From HXMU1428-3 sp965215715 (GTDB lineage: Bacteria > Pseudomonadota > Alphaproteobacteria > Rhizobiales > HXMU1428-3): a DNA stretch of 64,000 nt. Positions 24,708-33,120 of the stretch are shown here, piece by piece. Under the pieces are notes generated by a model. That model was not told where the DNA came from. It made no database searches and saw only the letters and a list, made by a program, of their open reading frames with translations. Within the stretch, counting starts at the first letter, position 1; every line of letters starts with the position of its first letter. Position numbers and translations under genes: made by a program. The stretch is taken from NCBI GenBank assembly GCA_965215715.1, contig OZ244129.1:1612001-1676000 (forward strand), read 5' to 3'.

Positions 24708-24779
24708 TACTCGTCCCGCTTTTTCTAATTGCGCGCTTGCAACCACATGATTGCAAAGAATGAAACACTCAACATGGCA
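24708..24779 (-). pseudogene. Decayed fragment of a small membrane-protein gene
   Basis: Read on the minus strand this stretch encodes AMLSVSFFAIMWLQARN, a stop, then KKRDE. It aligns with the C-terminal end of the intact 77-residue protein at 26659-26892 (ALFIVSFFGVLWLRARYQNKRDR). The nucleotide match is also clear (for example GCGCGCT.GCAACCA and CAAAGAATGAAAC). The in-frame stop and lack of the N-terminal half show it is a relic of a duplication about 2 kb away. Confidence 0.65.
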
Positions 24780-24886
24780 TTTGTCAGCCATTAAAGCCCA
24801 AAACAGATCAATTTCTGGCTTTACACCCCATTACATTTTTCCCAATATAAAAGACAGGAAAAGGCGTTTGTAGAAAGTTGGGTGTT

Positions 24887-25216
24887 ATGAGACTTGGATT
24901 TATTCTATCAACAGTGTGTGCAAGCTTAATAACTTTCTCACCTGCGAACGCTTATGAAGGATTAGAGAAAGACTTTCAAAGCTGTACGCAAGGAAGCGGG
25001 AAAATTCCTAACACTCAGATTGTGCAAGCTTGCACTCGTTTAATTGACAACGCGGCAAAACATAATTCACTGACAGGGTCTTTTTTTGCTTTGCGTGCCA
25101 TAGCCAATACAGACAAGGCTAGCAACTGCCAGGATGCGCGCCAAGCGCTTAAATTGCTGGAAAATCCAAACCTCATTAAACATGCCAAAACGCTTGAAAA
25201 GATAAATTGCAAATAA
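24887..25216 (+). CDS. Small secreted protein, TPR-cap-like
   Basis: 109 residues from ATG 24887, chosen because a proper signal peptide (MRLGFILSTVCASLITF...ANA) starts there; an alternative TTG lies 9 bp upstream. The mature part is about 85 residues with a spaced cysteine pattern C...ACT.LI...C...C. The motif C-x(n)-QACTRLI resembles the region before the repeats in secreted TPR proteins of Rhizobiales, and a full TPR protein is encoded nearby at 25845. No function can be assigned; it is probably periplasmic. Confidence 0.65.
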   Translation: MRLGFILSTVCASLITFSPANAYEGLEKDFQSCTQGSGKIPNTQIVQACTRLIDNAAKHNSLTGSFFALRAIANTDKASNCQDARQALKLLENPNLIKHAKTLEKINCK

Positions 25217-25257
25217 AACTGGCAATGAGTTGAAGGCCGGGCGAGATAGCAGACAAG

Positions 25258-25683
25258 TCAATCAATATCGATTTTTCTCGTGCGGCTTTTTTTAAGCACC
25301 CCTCGTTTTGTCTTTCCATCCATTCGTTTTTTGCGAGAGGCTAGTGTAGGCCTGGTGGCTATGCGCCTCTTTGGAATGTGGGCGGCTTGGCGTATGATCT
25401 TAAAGAGCCGGTTACGTGCATTGCGTCGGTTCGCGTCCTGGGTGCGATGACCATCAGCAAAAATCACCAATACACCTTCTTTGGTGAGCCGTGCATCGCT
25501 GCTCTTGAGGATTTTTTCTCGAACGTACTCAGGCAAACTTTCTGAATTTTGCACATCAAAGCGTAATTGCACCGCTGTTGCCACCTTATTGACATTCTGC
25601 CCACCAGCACCTCCAGAGCGCACGAAGCTTTCGTGCAACTCGTGATCAAAAAGAGATATTGAATCTGTAACCTTGTGCTTCAT
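25258..25683 (-). CDS. arfB: Alternative ribosome-rescue factor / peptidyl-tRNA hydrolase
   Basis: Releases peptides from ribosomes stalled without a stop codon. The 141-residue protein has the class I release-factor GGQ motif in RSGGAGGQNVNKVAT (about residues 22-36) but lacks codon-recognition domains. A basic C-terminal tail (RKKRMDGKTKRGVLKKSRTRK) can enter the empty mRNA channel, as in E. coli ArfB/YaeJ and mitochondrial ICT1. It stands alone, convergent with the small secreted protein gene. Confidence 0.92.
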   Translation of the reverse strand: MKHKVTDSISLFDHELHESFVRSGGAGGQNVNKVATAVQLRFDVQNSESLPEYVREKILKSSDARLTKEGVLVIFADGHRTQDANRRNARNRLFKIIRQAAHIPKRRIATRPTLASRKKRMDGKTKRGVLKKSRTRKIDID

Positions 25684-25844
25684 ATTACCTGATTAATCTG
25701 ATTTACTTAACTCATCTGCAAACGTTCATTTGCTAATCTTTGATCCTTTAAAACAGCAAATGCAATCTTATGCCAAAAAATAAACTGATCGTAAGTGGGC
25801 GAAATCGTCTCTCTTAAAAAAAACGGACAAAGGATTAGGCTTTA

Positions 25845-26588
25845 ATGATGCGTTTTTATCAAACATATATATGTGTCTTTATCATACTCTTTTTCTTTGA
25901 TGTGCCGGCAAAGGCAAAGGACACAGATTGCTCTACCAAAACAGGTGACGCTGTTCTAAAAGCATGTGCAAAAATTCTCAAAACGCAACTCTATCAGGGC
26001 AAAAAACTATCAGAGCTACAACATTCAATTACCTATGATAATATTGGTATAGAGTATCTGCGGCGACAGCAATTAGAAAGGGCTATTGAAAATTTCAAAA
26101 GCGCTCTTGATATCAACCCGAACAATGTCAAAGCAAATAACAATTTAGGGTCTGCGTATACCAGGTTGGGGAAGAATGACCTGGCGCTTGAAAGTTACAA
26201 TAAAGCGCTCAAAATTGCGCCCAAATATGCTTTGGCCTTAAGCAATCGGGCAGGCCTCTATCGTAAAAAAGGGGAGATTGGTAAAGCCTTGCAAGATTTA
26301 AATAAGGCTTTGATCATTGATCCTGACAGCGTGTATGATTATCTCCAACGCGCCGCAATTTATCTACAAACAAAAGACTATGAAAAAGCTGTATTAGATT
26401 ACAGCTCAGCATTGGAGCTGCGACCACAATCATCTGATATTTATAATGATCGCGGGGTCGCTCATTATTATTTAGGACAGTATAAAGAAGCTGAGCGTGA
26501 TTTTTCTGAGGCTTTGCGCATAAATCCGAATGATAAACAGACCTTAAAAAACAAAAATGCTGCTCTCAAAAAGCTTCAACAACAGTAA
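25845..26588 (+). CDS. Secreted TPR protein
   Basis: A 247-residue exported protein: signal peptide about 1-24 (AKA cleavage), a short cap with cysteines (DCSTKTGDAVLKACAKIL), then five or so tetratricopeptide repeats between about residues 60 and 245, each with the pattern A...LG..Y...G....A...Y..AL...P. It should act as a periplasmic protein-binding scaffold. AGGATT about 14 bp upstream is the likely ribosome-binding site. Partner unknown; the small protein at 24887 shares the cap pattern. Confidence 0.85.
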   Translation: MMRFYQTYICVFIILFFFDVPAKAKDTDCSTKTGDAVLKACAKILKTQLYQGKKLSELQHSITYDNIGIEYLRRQQLERAIENFKSALDINPNNVKANNNLGSAYTRLGKNDLALESYNKALKIAPKYALALSNRAGLYRKKGEIGKALQDLNKALIIDPDSVYDYLQRAAIYLQTKDYEKAVLDYSSALELRPQSSDIYNDRGVAHYYLGQYKEAERDFSEALRINPNDKQTLKNKNAALKKLQQQ

Positions 26589-26658
26589 CATAAACGAATG
26601 CTTTCCAGAACATAATAAGGGGCTGCAATATGGTCTCTTATCTTGCCAATTGAATTGT

Positions 26659-26892
26659 TTATTCGCCGGTATGTCTATCCCGCTTGTTCTGATAGCGCGC
26701 TCGCAACCAAAGAACCCCAAAGAATGAAACGATAAACAGCGCCCCCACGGCGTAAGCCAAATATTCATTCACCTGGGCAATTGCCAGCAACAGGGGCGGC
26801 ATGAAGAAATAACTGCCCATGAGAACAGCCATGATGATCGCGGCGGCAATGAAGGGGGATTTGTCTGTTTTTTGGTCAGAATTGTTGCTCAT
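26659..26892 (-). CDS. Small two-helix membrane protein
   Basis: A 77-residue protein with two membrane helices (about residues 14-36 and 44-62) and a basic C-terminal end, so both termini are probably cytoplasmic. It starts 46 bp downstream of the caspase/FGE-like gene on the same strand and may be cotranscribed. A decayed copy of its C-terminal part lies at 24708-24779. Family not recognised. Confidence 0.65.
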   Translation of the reverse strand: MSNNSDQKTDKSPFIAAAIIMAVLMGSYFFMPPLLLAIAQVNEYLAYAVGALFIVSFFGVLWLRARYQNKRDRHTGE

Positions 26893-26937
26893 AAAGCTTT
26901 GCTTGGCCTTTGTTTTTTTGACATGGTTTTGTTGGGG

Positions 26938-29028
26938 TTAGTCTAGGTCTTTTACCACCCTAAAGCCGTAAATAACAGTGCGGTCATTGGTTTTTGTGTA
27001 ATGTCTGGCGCCTGCAGTAAGGCTTTCAGGGGCGCTGGTCCAGCCGCCGCCGCGCAATATTCTCATTGTGCAATTGCCCCTGTTGGCAGATAGCCAAGCA
27101 CTGCCATCGGTGGGGGCACCTCTGTAATTAAAATGGGCGCAGTCTTCCACCCATTCTTGGACATTGCCGCGCATGTCGTGCACGCCCCAAAGGTTGGGTT
27201 TGAATGTCCCGACGGGGGACAATTTTTTATGACCGTCTGTGCAGTGTTTGACTTTCCATTTATAGGGTGTTTCCTGGCCAGCAAAGTTGGCATAATCGCA
27301 TAAATTTCGGATGCCTTTGCTATCATCATATTTGCTGGCTTGCCCGGCTCTGGCGACATATTCCCATTCTGCCTCTGTGGGCAGGCGGTAGGTGGCTTTT
27401 TTGCCTTCCCGTTTCATGACTGTGTTAAGCCATTTGATATAGGCTTTGGCGTCTTGCCAGTTCACACACACGGTTGGATAGGCGTCTACCCGGGGAATAC
27501 CGGTGACACGGTAAGAGCGGTTCTTGCGGTATTTGGACCCGCCTGGTTCAACCGTCCAGCAATTGTTGCCAACATCATGGCCGGTGGCGATGATAAAACG
27601 CTCATATTCTTCGCGGCTGACCTCAAACTTGCCGATCGCAAAGGGCTTGGCAATCATCACTTTGTGTTTGGGTTCGGTGATGCGGAATTTGTCTCCTTGT
27701 TTGGCCTTTTCCCCCATGATGAAATTGCCAGATGGGACAACCACCATTTCCGGGCACCAGTCACACTCGATAAAGGTTTCACCCACTTTATAGGATTTGG
27801 TTTTTGGCTTATCAGGTTTTTCTGGCGGGGTGATGAGGGCCAGCTCTCTGAGTGTTTTTATTTTGGCCAAGGCCTCTTGCTTGTGCGCGCCGTTGGGGAA
27901 TTTTAGCATGTAGTCTGCATAATCTGACAGGCGGCTGGATTGTTTGACGATGCTCCAATAAAGATCATCGGCAGCCCTTTCGTTGCCAGGTTTGCCTTTG
28001 TCTATGGGGGCTTTTTTGTCAGATGGGTTCTTTAATTGATTGATGCGCAATTTGGCAATGGCGGAGAACTGGCCGGCGGGGAATTCTTTTAGGTAGAATT
28101 CAAAATCTGCCAGACGTTTTGAGTTTTCAATGGTTTGCCAAAGGGTAGCATCGGCACTGGTGTCTGTTTTGCCTTCTTCCCTTTCACCTGGGAGGAAATA
28201 AAAGTCACCTCTTAGCTCGTCATAATAAGACGGGTATTGGGTGTGGGGGCCGGCTTTGGCGGTTTTGGCCAAGGCTTCCACTTCTGAGCGCAATTGTTTT
28301 GCCACGCGCACAATTTGGAGCCCGCGCACTTTTAACAGTGGGATGAGTTTGCGGGTGTAAACCGAATTGGGGTGTGGGTCTTCTTCGCTCAGCCTATCAA
28401 GGGCTTCTTGGCCAACGCCGGCTGAATACATCACAAAGGTACCTTGGGGCGGGGCCACTGTGCGCCCTAACCCCACAGAGCGCCCGAGAGAGCGGGTGCC
28501 TTTTCGCGGGAACGGGTTGTTGCGGCAAGCGTCGAGAATTAAAATGCTGACCCTGGCACCTGCGTCTTGAATGGAGCGAATGATTTCATCTTCAGCAAAG
28601 GCTTCTCTCGTGATGAAGCCTTCCTGACCAGGGATCACAGCGGGGACATCTGTTGGCAGCAAATAGTTTTCCCCTCTGACCGCAATGCCATGGCCGGAGA
28701 AGAAAAATAGGATTTCATCATTTTTTTCGATTAAGCCAGTGAACTTTGCAAGGGCACTGTTCATATCACGGCGGTTTAAATTTTGGTGCAGATGAATTTC
28801 AAACCCGAGATCTTTCAAGGTGCTGGCCATGGCAGTTGCGTCATTGCCCGCCTTTTTTAAAGGGGTGACGTGCTGATAGAGATCATTGCCAACAATTAAG
28901 GCCAGCCGTTTGGCGCTGGCTTGCTTGCTAACGGGGCTAAGGCTTGCCATGATTATAATGGCCATTAAGACGACCTTGCCTACCCACATTATCTTTCTCC
29001 CTGACCGCAATTGATTTGACAGATTCAC
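26938..29028 (-). CDS. Caspase-like protein fused to an FGE/sulfatase-modifying-factor-like domain
   Basis: A 696-residue exported protein. After an N-terminal signal/anchor (about 14-38) the caspase domain (40-280) has His113 in FFSGHGIA and Cys168 in LDACRNNPF, and ends in LRGDFYFLP. Two similar repeats of about 36 residues follow (about 296-331 and 357-392; LWQTIENSKRLADFEFYL and YWSIVKQSSRLSDYADYM). Residues about 420-694 form an FGE-sulfatase-like domain with YRLPTEAEWEYVAR and GNVQEWVED. The region matching the catalytic cysteines of formylglycine-generating enzyme (RILRGGGWTSAPES) has none, so this domain probably binds rather than oxidises. The caspase dyad is intact. Confidence 0.87.
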   Translation of the reverse strand: MNLSNQLRSGRKIMWVGKVVLMAIIIMASLSPVSKQASAKRLALIVGNDLYQHVTPLKKAGNDATAMASTLKDLGFEIHLHQNLNRRDMNSALAKFTGLIEKNDEILFFFSGHGIAVRGENYLLPTDVPAVIPGQEGFITREAFAEDEIIRSIQDAGARVSILILDACRNNPFPRKGTRSLGRSVGLGRTVAPPQGTFVMYSAGVGQEALDRLSEEDPHPNSVYTRKLIPLLKVRGLQIVRVAKQLRSEVEALAKTAKAGPHTQYPSYYDELRGDFYFLPGEREEGKTDTSADATLWQTIENSKRLADFEFYLKEFPAGQFSAIAKLRINQLKNPSDKKAPIDKGKPGNERAADDLYWSIVKQSSRLSDYADYMLKFPNGAHKQEALAKIKTLRELALITPPEKPDKPKTKSYKVGETFIECDWCPEMVVVPSGNFIMGEKAKQGDKFRITEPKHKVMIAKPFAIGKFEVSREEYERFIIATGHDVGNNCWTVEPGGSKYRKNRSYRVTGIPRVDAYPTVCVNWQDAKAYIKWLNTVMKREGKKATYRLPTEAEWEYVARAGQASKYDDSKGIRNLCDYANFAGQETPYKWKVKHCTDGHKKLSPVGTFKPNLWGVHDMRGNVQEWVEDCAHFNYRGAPTDGSAWLSANRGNCTMRILRGGGWTSAPESLTAGARHYTKTNDRTVIYGFRVVKDLD

Positions 29029-29190
29029 ACTCGATTATAACGGATTTTTCTCATTTTTTATCATTAAATCTTTGTCATTAAGAGGGGATTTGAAGGGGGT
29101 CTGGCTAGCAATTTCTTAAGAAAGCCTTAATTTCCTCACGTTAAACTTGTTTGAGCGTCCCTTTAACACTTAAGCAAAAGGATAAAGGCT

Positions 29191-30546
29191 TTGGCCGTTT
29201 CGCTAACACAAGTACAGGCTGCTGTAAGCGGCCATAACCCAACAGGGGCTGCTGGCCCGCTGACGCTCAATGTGTTGCATAAGACGGACGGCTTGCTGAC
29301 CAAATTATTAGCGCTGGACACTGCCAAGCCGCATACTGTGCAAGTGCTCAATGGCCAGGCCAATGGGCGGGCGCAAGTGCAAGTTGGCGGTTTGCAATTG
29401 GATGTAAAGTCTTCTTTGCCGCTAAAAGCGGGCGATGTGTTTCAGCTTAAGTTTGAGCAGGCTGGCTCTGCTTTGCGCTTTGTGCAACCCCCTCTCACTG
29501 AAACGGCAGGCAAGCCTGTTCCCACCGGTTCTGATACAAAGGGGCAAGTGGCTCAACAAGGTTTAACAGCAGGCCGGGCGGGTGGGCCGCCAGCTCAAAC
29601 TTTGGTGCAATCTCCATTGGGCACAACAAGCCAAGGCCAAGGACACCAACAAGGGCACCAAGGAGGTCAGCCACAAAGTGTGACAACCACAGGCGCACCG
29701 GCTGTTGGTGGACAAGCTGGCAAAGCCACTGCGCCTGGTTTGCAACCCACCAATGCCCCTCTTGCCACTGTTAAAACCACCCCTTTGCCGACAGGGCAAA
29801 ATGGTGTTGTGGTTGCAAAGGCTGCAACAGCAAATGCTATAGCTGGCGCCCAATCGCCAGCCTCTGGGGTTCATACGCTAAGCCCAACCTCTCTTTCTGT
29901 CTCCCCTATTCTTGCCACGCAAACCACCACCACGGCGCTTATTCGCGCTGTTGCGGAAGTGTTGCCTGAAGTGATTAGAAAAGAGGATGGTAACAGAGGA
30001 CCCGCCCAAAAAGGGGCTGCTCAAAAAGACGGCGGATCTCGCTTTGCAGCAGGTGGTCAAACTGGCGGCGCCACAGGAAGTGCGGCTTTGCGCCCCGCGC
30101 CAGAGACGGTCAATGCCTCTTATAAAGCCATCGGCCAAGCGGTTGAAGAGGTGCAAGAGATTAAAGGCTTGCCCCAACGGCCCGCTGACATGACCCTTGA
30201 TTTGGGTGCCTCAGATGGGCAACGCCCAGGGCAAATTTCGCTATATCTTGACCGTGATGGTCACCCGAACCAAGACGGGGCGCCTGACAAAGGGTATGGT
30301 GTTCGTTTTTCACTGGAGACAGAGGAAACAGGGGCTGTTTATGCTGAAATGAGCTTGCGTAATGAAGTGGTCCGCCTTGGCCTGTGGGCTGAACGAGATG
30401 AGATTGCTGAACAAATACAAGAGGCTTTGCCTATATTAGAAGAGAGACTTGAGGCAACAGGCTTTGTGGTTGGCGGGATTTTTGTGCGCCATGGGCCTGC
30501 CCCGCTTGAAGAGCTGGCCTCGGATCATGTGGATGAGCAGATATGA
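29191..30546 (+). CDS. FliK-like hook-length control protein
   Basis: A 451-residue protein starting at TTG 29191 with AAAGGA about 8 bp upstream. The N-terminal part (about 20-95) is a small beta domain; residues about 100-320 are a low-complexity linker rich in Gly, Gln, Thr and Ala; the C-terminal 110 residues (GQISLYLDRDG ... VYAEMSLRNEVVRLGLWAE) match the FliK C-terminal domain that switches flagellar export specificity. It overlaps an FlhB-C-like gene by 4 bp, which supports a flagellar export role. No other flagellar gene is near, so it may be a second, orphan ruler protein. Confidence 0.7.
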   Translation: MAVSLTQVQAAVSGHNPTGAAGPLTLNVLHKTDGLLTKLLALDTAKPHTVQVLNGQANGRAQVQVGGLQLDVKSSLPLKAGDVFQLKFEQAGSALRFVQPPLTETAGKPVPTGSDTKGQVAQQGLTAGRAGGPPAQTLVQSPLGTTSQGQGHQQGHQGGQPQSVTTTGAPAVGGQAGKATAPGLQPTNAPLATVKTTPLPTGQNGVVVAKAATANAIAGAQSPASGVHTLSPTSLSVSPILATQTTTTALIRAVAEVLPEVIRKEDGNRGPAQKGAAQKDGGSRFAAGGQTGGATGSAALRPAPETVNASYKAIGQAVEEVQEIKGLPQRPADMTLDLGASDGQRPGQISLYLDRDGHPNQDGAPDKGYGVRFSLETEETGAVYAEMSLRNEVVRLGLWAERDEIAEQIQEALPILEERLEATGFVVGGIFVRHGPAPLEELASDHVDEQI

Positions 30547-30818
30547 GCGAACAAGAGACCTCTTTTCCTAAACAAGCTGTGGCGCTGAAATATGAAGCGC
30601 CGCAAGCGCCTGTTGTGGTTGCGAAGGGAGAAGGCGTGCTTGCTGAAAAAATTATTGAAGCTGCACGTGAAAATGGGGTTTTCATTAAAGAGAACCCTTT
30701 GCTTGCTCAAGCCCTTGGGGCGGTTGAGTTGGACGATGAAATCCCAGTGGAGCTTTATACAGCCGTTGCTGAGATTATTGGCTTTGTTTTGAGTTTACAA
30801 AAACAGCAAACGACCTAA
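30543..30818 (+). CDS. FlhB cytoplasmic-domain homologue (FlhX-like)
   Basis: A 91-residue protein that equals only the C-terminal cytoplasmic part of FlhB/EscU. Its residues 8 onward (PKQAVALKYE..APVVVAKG) align with the peptide that begins at the NPTH autocleavage site of FlhB (PTHYAVALKY), but the site itself is lost; the continuing ENGVFIKENPLLAQAL and VELYTAVAEIIGFV are typical. The protein is therefore born as the cleaved form. The 4-bp overlap with the FliK-like gene joins both halves of the export-specificity switch in one transcript. Confidence 0.85.
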   Translation: MSEQETSFPKQAVALKYEAPQAPVVVAKGEGVLAEKIIEAARENGVFIKENPLLAQALGAVELDDEIPVELYTAVAEIIGFVLSLQKQQTT

Positions 30819-30857
30819 CACGGAGCCTGGTTTCTCCCTTAATTTTCACTTTTCAAT

Positions 30858-31583
30858 TTAAGACAATCTCTGGCCGCCGTCTAAATGGATGGTCTCGCCG
30901 GTTATTGAGGGCGTTTCCAGGATAAAGTGAACGGCTTTTACGATCTCGTCTAAACTGGTGCCGTGTCCGAGCGGTGTGGCTTGGCATTCGGCCTCAAATT
31001 CTTGGGGGCTTTGGTGAATGCTTTGCAGCACCGGGCCAGGGGCAATGGCATTGACGCGAATGTTTGGGGCCAAAGCCTGTGCCAGCGTTTTGGTTGCTGT
31101 GGCCAGGCCGGTTTTGCTTAAGGTGTAAGTGAAAAAATCAGGGCCTGGATTGAACACACGCTGATCGGTGATGTTTATGATGTTGCCTTTGTCTTTTATG
31201 TTTTCAGCAAAAGCTTTTGCCAGCATTAGAGGGGCTTTGAGGTTGATCGCCATATGGGCATCAAACTGAGCGCTGTCTAGTGTGGCGATCTCATCTTTTG
31301 CAAACAAAGAGGCATTGTTGATTAAAAGAGATGGTGCTCCCAGGTTCGCTGTTATGGTGGTCACTATCGCCTTAACCGCTTGATCGTCGACTAAATCAGA
31401 TTGAATGGGTACAAACTGGCGGCCTGAAGCCTCTACCTCTTTTGCCAGTTTTGAGATGCCCTCTTTTGAGCTGTTGTAATGGCCTGCAATATCCCAACCG
31501 GCTTTGGCCAGCTCGCGCGCAATGTGCTGGCCTATGCGTTTGCCTGCCCCGGTGATGAGGGCAATGGGAGCTGTTGTTGTCAT
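30858..31583 (-). CDS. Short-chain dehydrogenase, pteridine-reductase/FolM-like
   Basis: A 241-residue NADPH-type SDR. The cofactor motif is TGAGKRIG, in which an arginine replaces the usual third-glycine neighbourhood, as in FolM and PTR1; NNASLF and the active-site Y-x3-K as YTLSK follow, with an upstream aspartate in ITDQRV in place of the usual serine, again typical of pteridine reductases. It probably makes tetrahydromonapterin or tetrahydrofolate. It overlaps the antiporter gene by 4 bp and is the downstream gene of that pair. Confidence 0.8.
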   Translation of the reverse strand: MTTTAPIALITGAGKRIGQHIARELAKAGWDIAGHYNSSKEGISKLAKEVEASGRQFVPIQSDLVDDQAVKAIVTTITANLGAPSLLINNASLFAKDEIATLDSAQFDAHMAINLKAPLMLAKAFAENIKDKGNIINITDQRVFNPGPDFFTYTLSKTGLATATKTLAQALAPNIRVNAIAPGPVLQSIHQSPQEFEAECQATPLGHGTSLDEIVKAVHFILETPSITGETIHLDGGQRLS

Positions 31584-32596
31584 GTCTGTACGGCCTGCTT
31601 TGTGATTTGCGTTTGCTCTGGTGAGGGCAAGCGCCCAAGATCCACCACCTTATAAATATAAGCGCCATAGGCCATTAAGAACAATAGCCCCATCAGTTTT
31701 GTTATGTGCCCTTTTAGTAAAATAAAAGGCACGATGGAAAGGGCCGCTGCCAGCATCACCCACAAGTCAAAATCTAAAAAGGTGGGCTCAACCCCAATGG
31801 GGGCGATGAGGGCTGTGATGCCAAGCACAGCGCCGATGTTGTAAATGTTTGAGCCGATCGCATTACCAAGGGCAAGGCCTGGTTGGCTGCGAAACGCGGC
31901 CATAACCGTGGCGGCAAGCTCTGGTAATGATGTCCCGATGGCCACCACAGTTAGACCAATGGTTGCCTCTGACACACCAAAGGTACGGGCCACTTCAATG
32001 GCGCCTTGGACGGTTAGTTCTGCACCTACAGCCAGACCAAGCAGACCAACGAACAGCAGCCCAATCATTTTCCAGCTGGAGCTGGCAGGGTTTCCCTCTG
32101 CTTGCTCGATCAGCTCTTCAACATCATCATCAATGACTTCAGCCGCATTTTTATGCGCTTGGGCGCGATAGGCGCAGTCTAATAAGAATGCTAAAAGCAG
32201 CCCCACCATAATCGCCCCATGCCATAAGGTTAGGGGCTGCCAAAAACAAAGGACGATTAAGGTCACACTCATCAACAGCATGAAAACCAAATTGTGGGTG
32301 ATATATTTTTGATGGCAATTGATGGCGGCAATCAGGGCGGGAATGCCTAAGACCAACCAAATATTGGCAATGTTACTGCCAACAACATTGCCAACAGCCA
32401 GGCCTGGTGCGCCTTCTAAGGCTGAGCGAATGGAGATCAGCAATTCTGGCGCAGAGGTGCCAAAGGCAACAATGGTGAGCCCTATAATCAGATGAGGGAT
32501 GTTTAGGCGCACAGCAAGAGATACTGCCCCCCGGACCAACGCATCACCACCTAGAATGAGCATTGAGAGCCCGGCAATCAGAAAAAGATATGACAT
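31580..32596 (-). CDS. Calcium/sodium antiporter (CaCA family)
   Basis: A 338-residue inner-membrane exchanger with about ten helices in two inverted halves. The alpha repeats are clear: GTSAPELLISIRSA with GNVVGSNIANIWLVLG in the first half, and GTSLPELAATVMAA with GNAIGSNIYNIGAVLG in the second, each carrying the acidic cation ligand. An acidic loop (about 165-180, DDDVEELIEQAEG) separates them. It is closest to YrbG-type proteins. Coupled by a 4-bp overlap to the SDR gene, with no evident functional tie. Confidence 0.9.
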   Translation of the reverse strand: MSYLFLIAGLSMLILGGDALVRGAVSLAVRLNIPHLIIGLTIVAFGTSAPELLISIRSALEGAPGLAVGNVVGSNIANIWLVLGIPALIAAINCHQKYITHNLVFMLLMSVTLIVLCFWQPLTLWHGAIMVGLLLAFLLDCAYRAQAHKNAAEVIDDDVEELIEQAEGNPASSSWKMIGLLFVGLLGLAVGAELTVQGAIEVARTFGVSEATIGLTVVAIGTSLPELAATVMAAFRSQPGLALGNAIGSNIYNIGAVLGITALIAPIGVEPTFLDFDLWVMLAAALSIVPFILLKGHITKLMGLLFLMAYGAYIYKVVDLGRLPSPEQTQITKQAVQT

Positions 32597-33120
32597 TTAG
32601 GAACAGCCTCCGGTTTAGCCTAATTTAGTTTTCAGGCTTATATGATTCGTTTTTTTGAAAAGGCAAGGTTTCAGTCTTATCAAATCCTTGGATTAAGTAC
32701 AATCAGCTGTGGAAAAATGAGAGTTTAGAAGATAACAGAAAGATGATTTTCATTCTCTTTTTCCTTCATACAAGACGCTAGATTTTAGGCACCTTGCTCT
32801 CTTTATAAGCAGAATTTTATCCGTCCTCTTCTTATATTTTTTTATAACTGTGTTACTTGCAGCACAAAAGCAAGCTTTTCAATGATTCACCGCCTATTTT
32901 TTGGGCATTTCTGTCCCTGAATTCAGATTGGCATGAAACTTGGAAAGGTTAGGTGGAACGTTTTTGACTAAAAGCTTAACGGTGAACTCAAGCTGGATGG
33001 TATTCGGCTACAGCTTGACTTTTTTATGTTTGGCAGCCATTTCGTTAAGCTAAATATTAAAAATGCTGCTCTAATAATATTAGCTGATTTAATTTAAGAG
33101 AATTTCTCATGGGGGATTTC
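32597..33120. other. Long AT-rich intergenic region before the TorF-like gene
   Basis: These 524 bp hold no gene I can support. They are divergent (antiporter left, outer-membrane protein right) and probably carry both promoters; a TTGACT at about 33014 lies upstream of the outer-membrane gene. AAGAG at 33096-33100 and GGGGGA at 33111-33116 are candidate ribosome-binding sites. No repeat or tRNA was seen. Confidence 0.45.

Noticed and set aside
32928..32944. Sigma-54-like promoter TTGGCATGAAACTTGGA
   Set aside because: The essential -12 GC is GG here and -24 is imperfect; the downstream TorF-like gene is almost 180 bp away.
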